64,000 bases of DNA from positions 186,001 through 250,000 of the forward strand of contig JBKBUF010000002.1 in NCBI GenBank assembly GCA_046290815.1, written 5' to 3'. A program made the position numbers and the translations under genes. Positions within the stretch are counted from its first letter, which is position 1, and every line of letters starts with the position of its first letter. Shown here piece after piece: positions 61,907 to 64,000 of this stretch. The notes under the pieces were generated by a model. That model ran no database searches and was not told the origin of the DNA. It saw only the letters and a program-made list of their open reading frames with translations. The stretch comes from JBKBUF01 sp046290815. Lineage in GTDB: Bacteria; Bacteroidota; Bacteroidia; Cytophagales; Cytophagaceae.

Positions 61907-62440
61907 ATGAAAAACCTCTTTTCCGTTATTTTCTTTTTGTTATTTGTTAGTTTATCAGCATTCAGCCAAAACTTTCCGGTAGACTCTGAAACTAAAAAAA
62001 TAACATATCAGGAAACAGTACAAATAGATAGTTTAAATAAGCAAACAATCTATGAGAGGTCAAAAGATTGGATGGTTCATTTTTACAAAACCAGCAAGCT
62101 ACAATTAGACAATAAAGAGGCAGGAAAAATAACACAGGAAGGTTTATTCAATGTACAGATAACATATGATTTCAAATACAAAACTGACTATGCTATTGCC
62201 TATACCATTAATATCTCAGTAAAAGAAGGTAAGTATAGATACATTATCACGGACTTTAACATCTATGATGTAAAAAACGGTCCTAAAACCGCGCAGTCTC
62301 TGGAATCTTTTTATGCCAAAATGAGAACCGGAAGTAAAGCGGAATTCGTAACAAAATTCAACGATGAGATTAATCTGATCTTAGAAAATCTGAAGACTCA
62401 TGTGAAAACCGGTCTTAAAAAGAATGAGGATGACTGGTAA
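61907..62440 (+). CDS. Secreted DUF4468-domain protein
   Basis: The ATG at 61907 is preferred over the TTG six bases upstream. The 177-residue protein has a signal peptide (LFSVIFFLLFVSLSAFSQ) and then the DUF4468 domain: ITYQETVQIDSLNKQTIYERSKDWM, KITQEGLFNVQITYDFKYKTDYAIAYTI, and YRYIITDFNIYD. This family has a TBP-like fold and is common as a periplasmic protein in Bacteroidetes; its role is unknown. It abuts the convergent thioredoxin gene. Confidence 0.85.
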   Translation: MKNLFSVIFFLLFVSLSAFSQNFPVDSETKKITYQETVQIDSLNKQTIYERSKDWMVHFYKTSKLQLDNKEAGKITQEGLFNVQITYDFKYKTDYAIAYTINISVKEGKYRYIITDFNIYDVKNGPKTAQSLESFYAKMRTGSKAEFVTKFNDEINLILENLKTHVKTGLKKNEDDW

Positions 62441-63229
62441 TTAATACAAGGCCATATCAAATTTCTTCCTGTACTTCAAGGTCAGAGGATGTTTATCACC
62501 AAGGTAATGGAAAACAGATATTGCAGCCTTCCTCGGTAAATCGTCAGAATAATGTTTATCTACTAATACTGCTTCAATTAATAACTGTAAAGCATGTTCA
62601 AAATTTTTATTTTTCAAAAAGTTGCTTGCTTTACTAAGCAGATCATTTAATGAATCATCAGAATTTCCTGAAAACATAAGTAAGGCAGCAATATTTTTAA
62701 GATCTTCGACCGCATCATAAAACTTACTTAAGACTGACACATTTGAAATCAGAGATAATGCCCTTTCAGGTTGATCAAAAATAATCTGTTTTGCAAGCAC
62801 CAATTGCCCATCTTCTATATCAGGGTTTCTCTCAACGAAATCATTTAAAGCAGCTATTAACTCTTCCCCTTTATTATTCTTAAGGATATAACCTAACTCT
62901 TCTTTTCTGGGGTCCGGCAAATAATCATTCAACCATTTCTTAATTTGAAAACCGGGTAGAGCCCCGGAAAACTGGGAAAGTTGCTTTCCTTTAAAGAACA
63001 ACTTTACTGTAGGAATACTATAAATTTTAAACTCTGAGACAAGTTCAGGATTTTCTTCCGTATTTATTTTCACCAAATGCCAGGCTCCTTTGGCGTTATT
63101 ATGTAATTCGTCCAATATAGGTGTCAGATATTGACATGGGCCGCACCAGGGTGCCCAAAAATCAACTACAACCGGGATTTCCTGACTTTCATTGACTACT
63201 TCCGATCTAAAATCTACCTTTCCGCTCAT
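62441..63229 (-). CDS. Thioredoxin-TPR protein, CnoX/YbbN-like
   Basis: The ATG at 63229 is chosen over a TTG six bases upstream. The 262-residue protein has an N-terminal thioredoxin domain with active site FWAPWCGPCQ near 25-34 and cis-Pro YSIPTVKLF. A C-terminal helical region of about 145 residues follows, with repeats like those of CnoX/YbbN (NFLKNKNFEHALQLLIEAVL, HPLTLKYRKKF). In E. coli CnoX protects chaperone clients from over-oxidation but lacks the CxxC pair; here both Cys are present, so the protein may also reduce disulfides. Confidence 0.85.
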   Translation of the reverse strand: MSGKVDFRSEVVNESQEIPVVVDFWAPWCGPCQYLTPILDELHNNAKGAWHLVKINTEENPELVSEFKIYSIPTVKLFFKGKQLSQFSGALPGFQIKKWLNDYLPDPRKEELGYILKNNKGEELIAALNDFVERNPDIEDGQLVLAKQIIFDQPERALSLISNVSVLSKFYDAVEDLKNIAALLMFSGNSDDSLNDLLSKASNFLKNKNFEHALQLLIEAVLVDKHYSDDLPRKAAISVFHYLGDKHPLTLKYRKKFDMALY

Positions 63230-63270
63230 ACCCAAAAAACAAGGTAGGAATAGAATTGGTTTCTAATCGA

Positions 63271-64000
63271 TTACAAGGAAGACAAGAGATTAAAAAGACC
63301 ATTAGGCAATTCAGACATCCCGAAAAATAAACCGGTTCCATACGTTACTTTACTGTGACTAAGATTACTTAGGGCAAAAGGAAAAGCTGACACGGAAATG
63401 ATACTAAATGCTAATGAAAAAACTATACAACCGGTATAGAAGACTATGGGCATATCTATATTAATGATAATAAGTCCTCCCAGAATGGCTAAAATCGCAC
63501 CTGTAATCAATGAAACACGTACCCCTAGCCTCCGAACCCTGAAGCTTATAGGAAAGGCTAGTAAGGCTGAAATAGCCAAAACAACAGATACAAAAAATTG
63601 TGGATTTGAAAATTGATTATTTAACAACTGATTCTGCCCAACTTTTTCAGGAAGTACATTCATAATCACTGAAAGCGCCAGGCCAAAGACTAATCCACTT
63701 ATTAAGACCAATAGATAATTTGTTCTATTTGAAGATTCGGATGTTTCTCTTTTAAAAACAGCATCTCCAGCGTTTTTCCTGAAAAAGTAACCAGTTAAGA
63801 TAATTAATATACCTCCTGTTAAAAAAGTCAATGAAGCACCAAAAAATTCAATTATATATATAACAATAGGCTCAATGGAATAAATCAGTTCTGTTATCAA
63901 AGTAATTAAGGCCATAGCTATGGGTAATTGTTCTTTCGAAGCGAACAATTCCAGCATTGAATTAGCGGGACTATGAAATATATTCATAGATATAAGCCAT
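63271..64000 (-). CDS. MFS-type transporter, N-terminus cut by window edge
   Basis: The frame is open at the right edge (reading WLIS before the first visible ATG at 63987), so the visible 242 residues are probably the C-terminal half of a longer transporter. There are seven or so hydrophobic segments (for example MALITLITELIYSIEPIVIYIIEF, LLVLISGLVFGLALSVIM and TGCIVFSLAFSIISVSAFPFALS). The loop RRLGVRVSL after a membrane segment is like those of major facilitator proteins. Overall the pattern resembles the MFS C-terminal half, including the SLC45-like group, but the assignment is tentative and the substrate unknown. Confidence 0.6.
   Translation of the reverse strand, partial: WLISMNIFHSPANSMLELFASKEQLPIAMALITLITELIYSIEPIVIYIIEFFGASLTFLTGGILIILTGYFFRKNAGDAVFKRETSESSNRTNYLLVLISGLVFGLALSVIMNVLPEKVGQNQLLNNQFSNPQFFVSVVLAISALLAFPISFRVRRLGVRVSLITGAILAILGGLIIINIDMPIVFYTGCIVFSLAFSIISVSAFPFALSNLSHSKVTYGTGLFFGMSELPNGLFNLLSSL

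Overview
The window comes from a gliding-type Bacteroidetes, most likely a cellulolytic member of the Cytophagales (Cytophaga or Sporocytophaga-like). This rests on AT-rich DNA with very short leaders, candidate TAnnTTTG -7 promoter elements, type IX secretion parts (a PorU2/PorV2-type pair and a cargo protein with a type A sorting domain), a Bacteroidetes-type ECF sigma factor with FecR, many Bacteroidetes lipoproteins, menaquinone synthesis, and a family 9 glycoside hydrolase (cellulase family) cut by the left edge. No rRNA, tRNA, insertion sequence, prophage or CRISPR array was found.

Layout. 1-10.8 kb: partial GH9 enzyme, an ABC-F ribosome-associated ATPase, a TonB-type outer membrane barrel, a heptanucleotide tandem repeat, acyl-CoA synthetase, a BASS-type transporter and a large type IX secreted protein. 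10.9-17.1 kb: AlbA_2 regulator, PgeF and a secreted DUF4412/GLPGLI-like protein in one run, then a large PrsW-type membrane protease, a membrane J-domain protein with no standard start codon, and a lipidated MsrA. 17.4-24.3 kb: a pseudo-receiver, an unknown protein, a 1301-residue fusion of a processive-type GT2 synthase with two glycosidase-like domains, and a divergent lipoprotein glycosidase related to the last of those domains. 24.3-30.6 kb: tandem DnaA boxes before an XRE regulator, a YqaE lipoprotein, PBP1A, then a SAM-I riboswitch controlling a 73-residue protein and an HPP membrane protein, followed by a Crp/Fnr regulator and a response regulator.

30.6-43 kb is mostly housekeeping: SDR oxidoreductase, menA, glutathione peroxidase, argS, a divergent arginine-decarboxylase-like gene, a GmhB-like HAD phosphatase, protoporphyrinogen oxidase, a polyprenol-phosphate sugar transferase, a LolC/E-like permease, NamZ, fmt and folA. 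43-49.1 kb holds the porU2-porV2 pair. 49.3-55.7 kb holds two tandem paralogous lipoproteins, a flavin/2Fe-2S reductase, a HAD phosphatase, a small DUF6496 gene, a hypothetical gene and an ECF sigma / FecR / pseudo-receiver / membrane protein operon. 55.7-64 kb has HU, an MMPL/RND exporter, a CDF metal transporter with a natural histidine tag, an MBL hydrolase, a secreted hypothetical, a DUF4468 protein, a CnoX-like thioredoxin and an MFS transporter cut by the right edge.

The most promising unusual points are: the SAM-I riboswitch in front of an HPP membrane protein instead of a methionine gene; the GT2-GH26-like-GH2-like fusion, in which both glycosidase domains appear to have changed the acid/base residue while a neighbouring lipoprotein keeps it; and two paralogous receiver domains that carry Asn at the phosphorylation site, one inside a sigma/anti-sigma operon that has no receptor gene. 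All family assignments are from reading motifs by eye; no database search was run.
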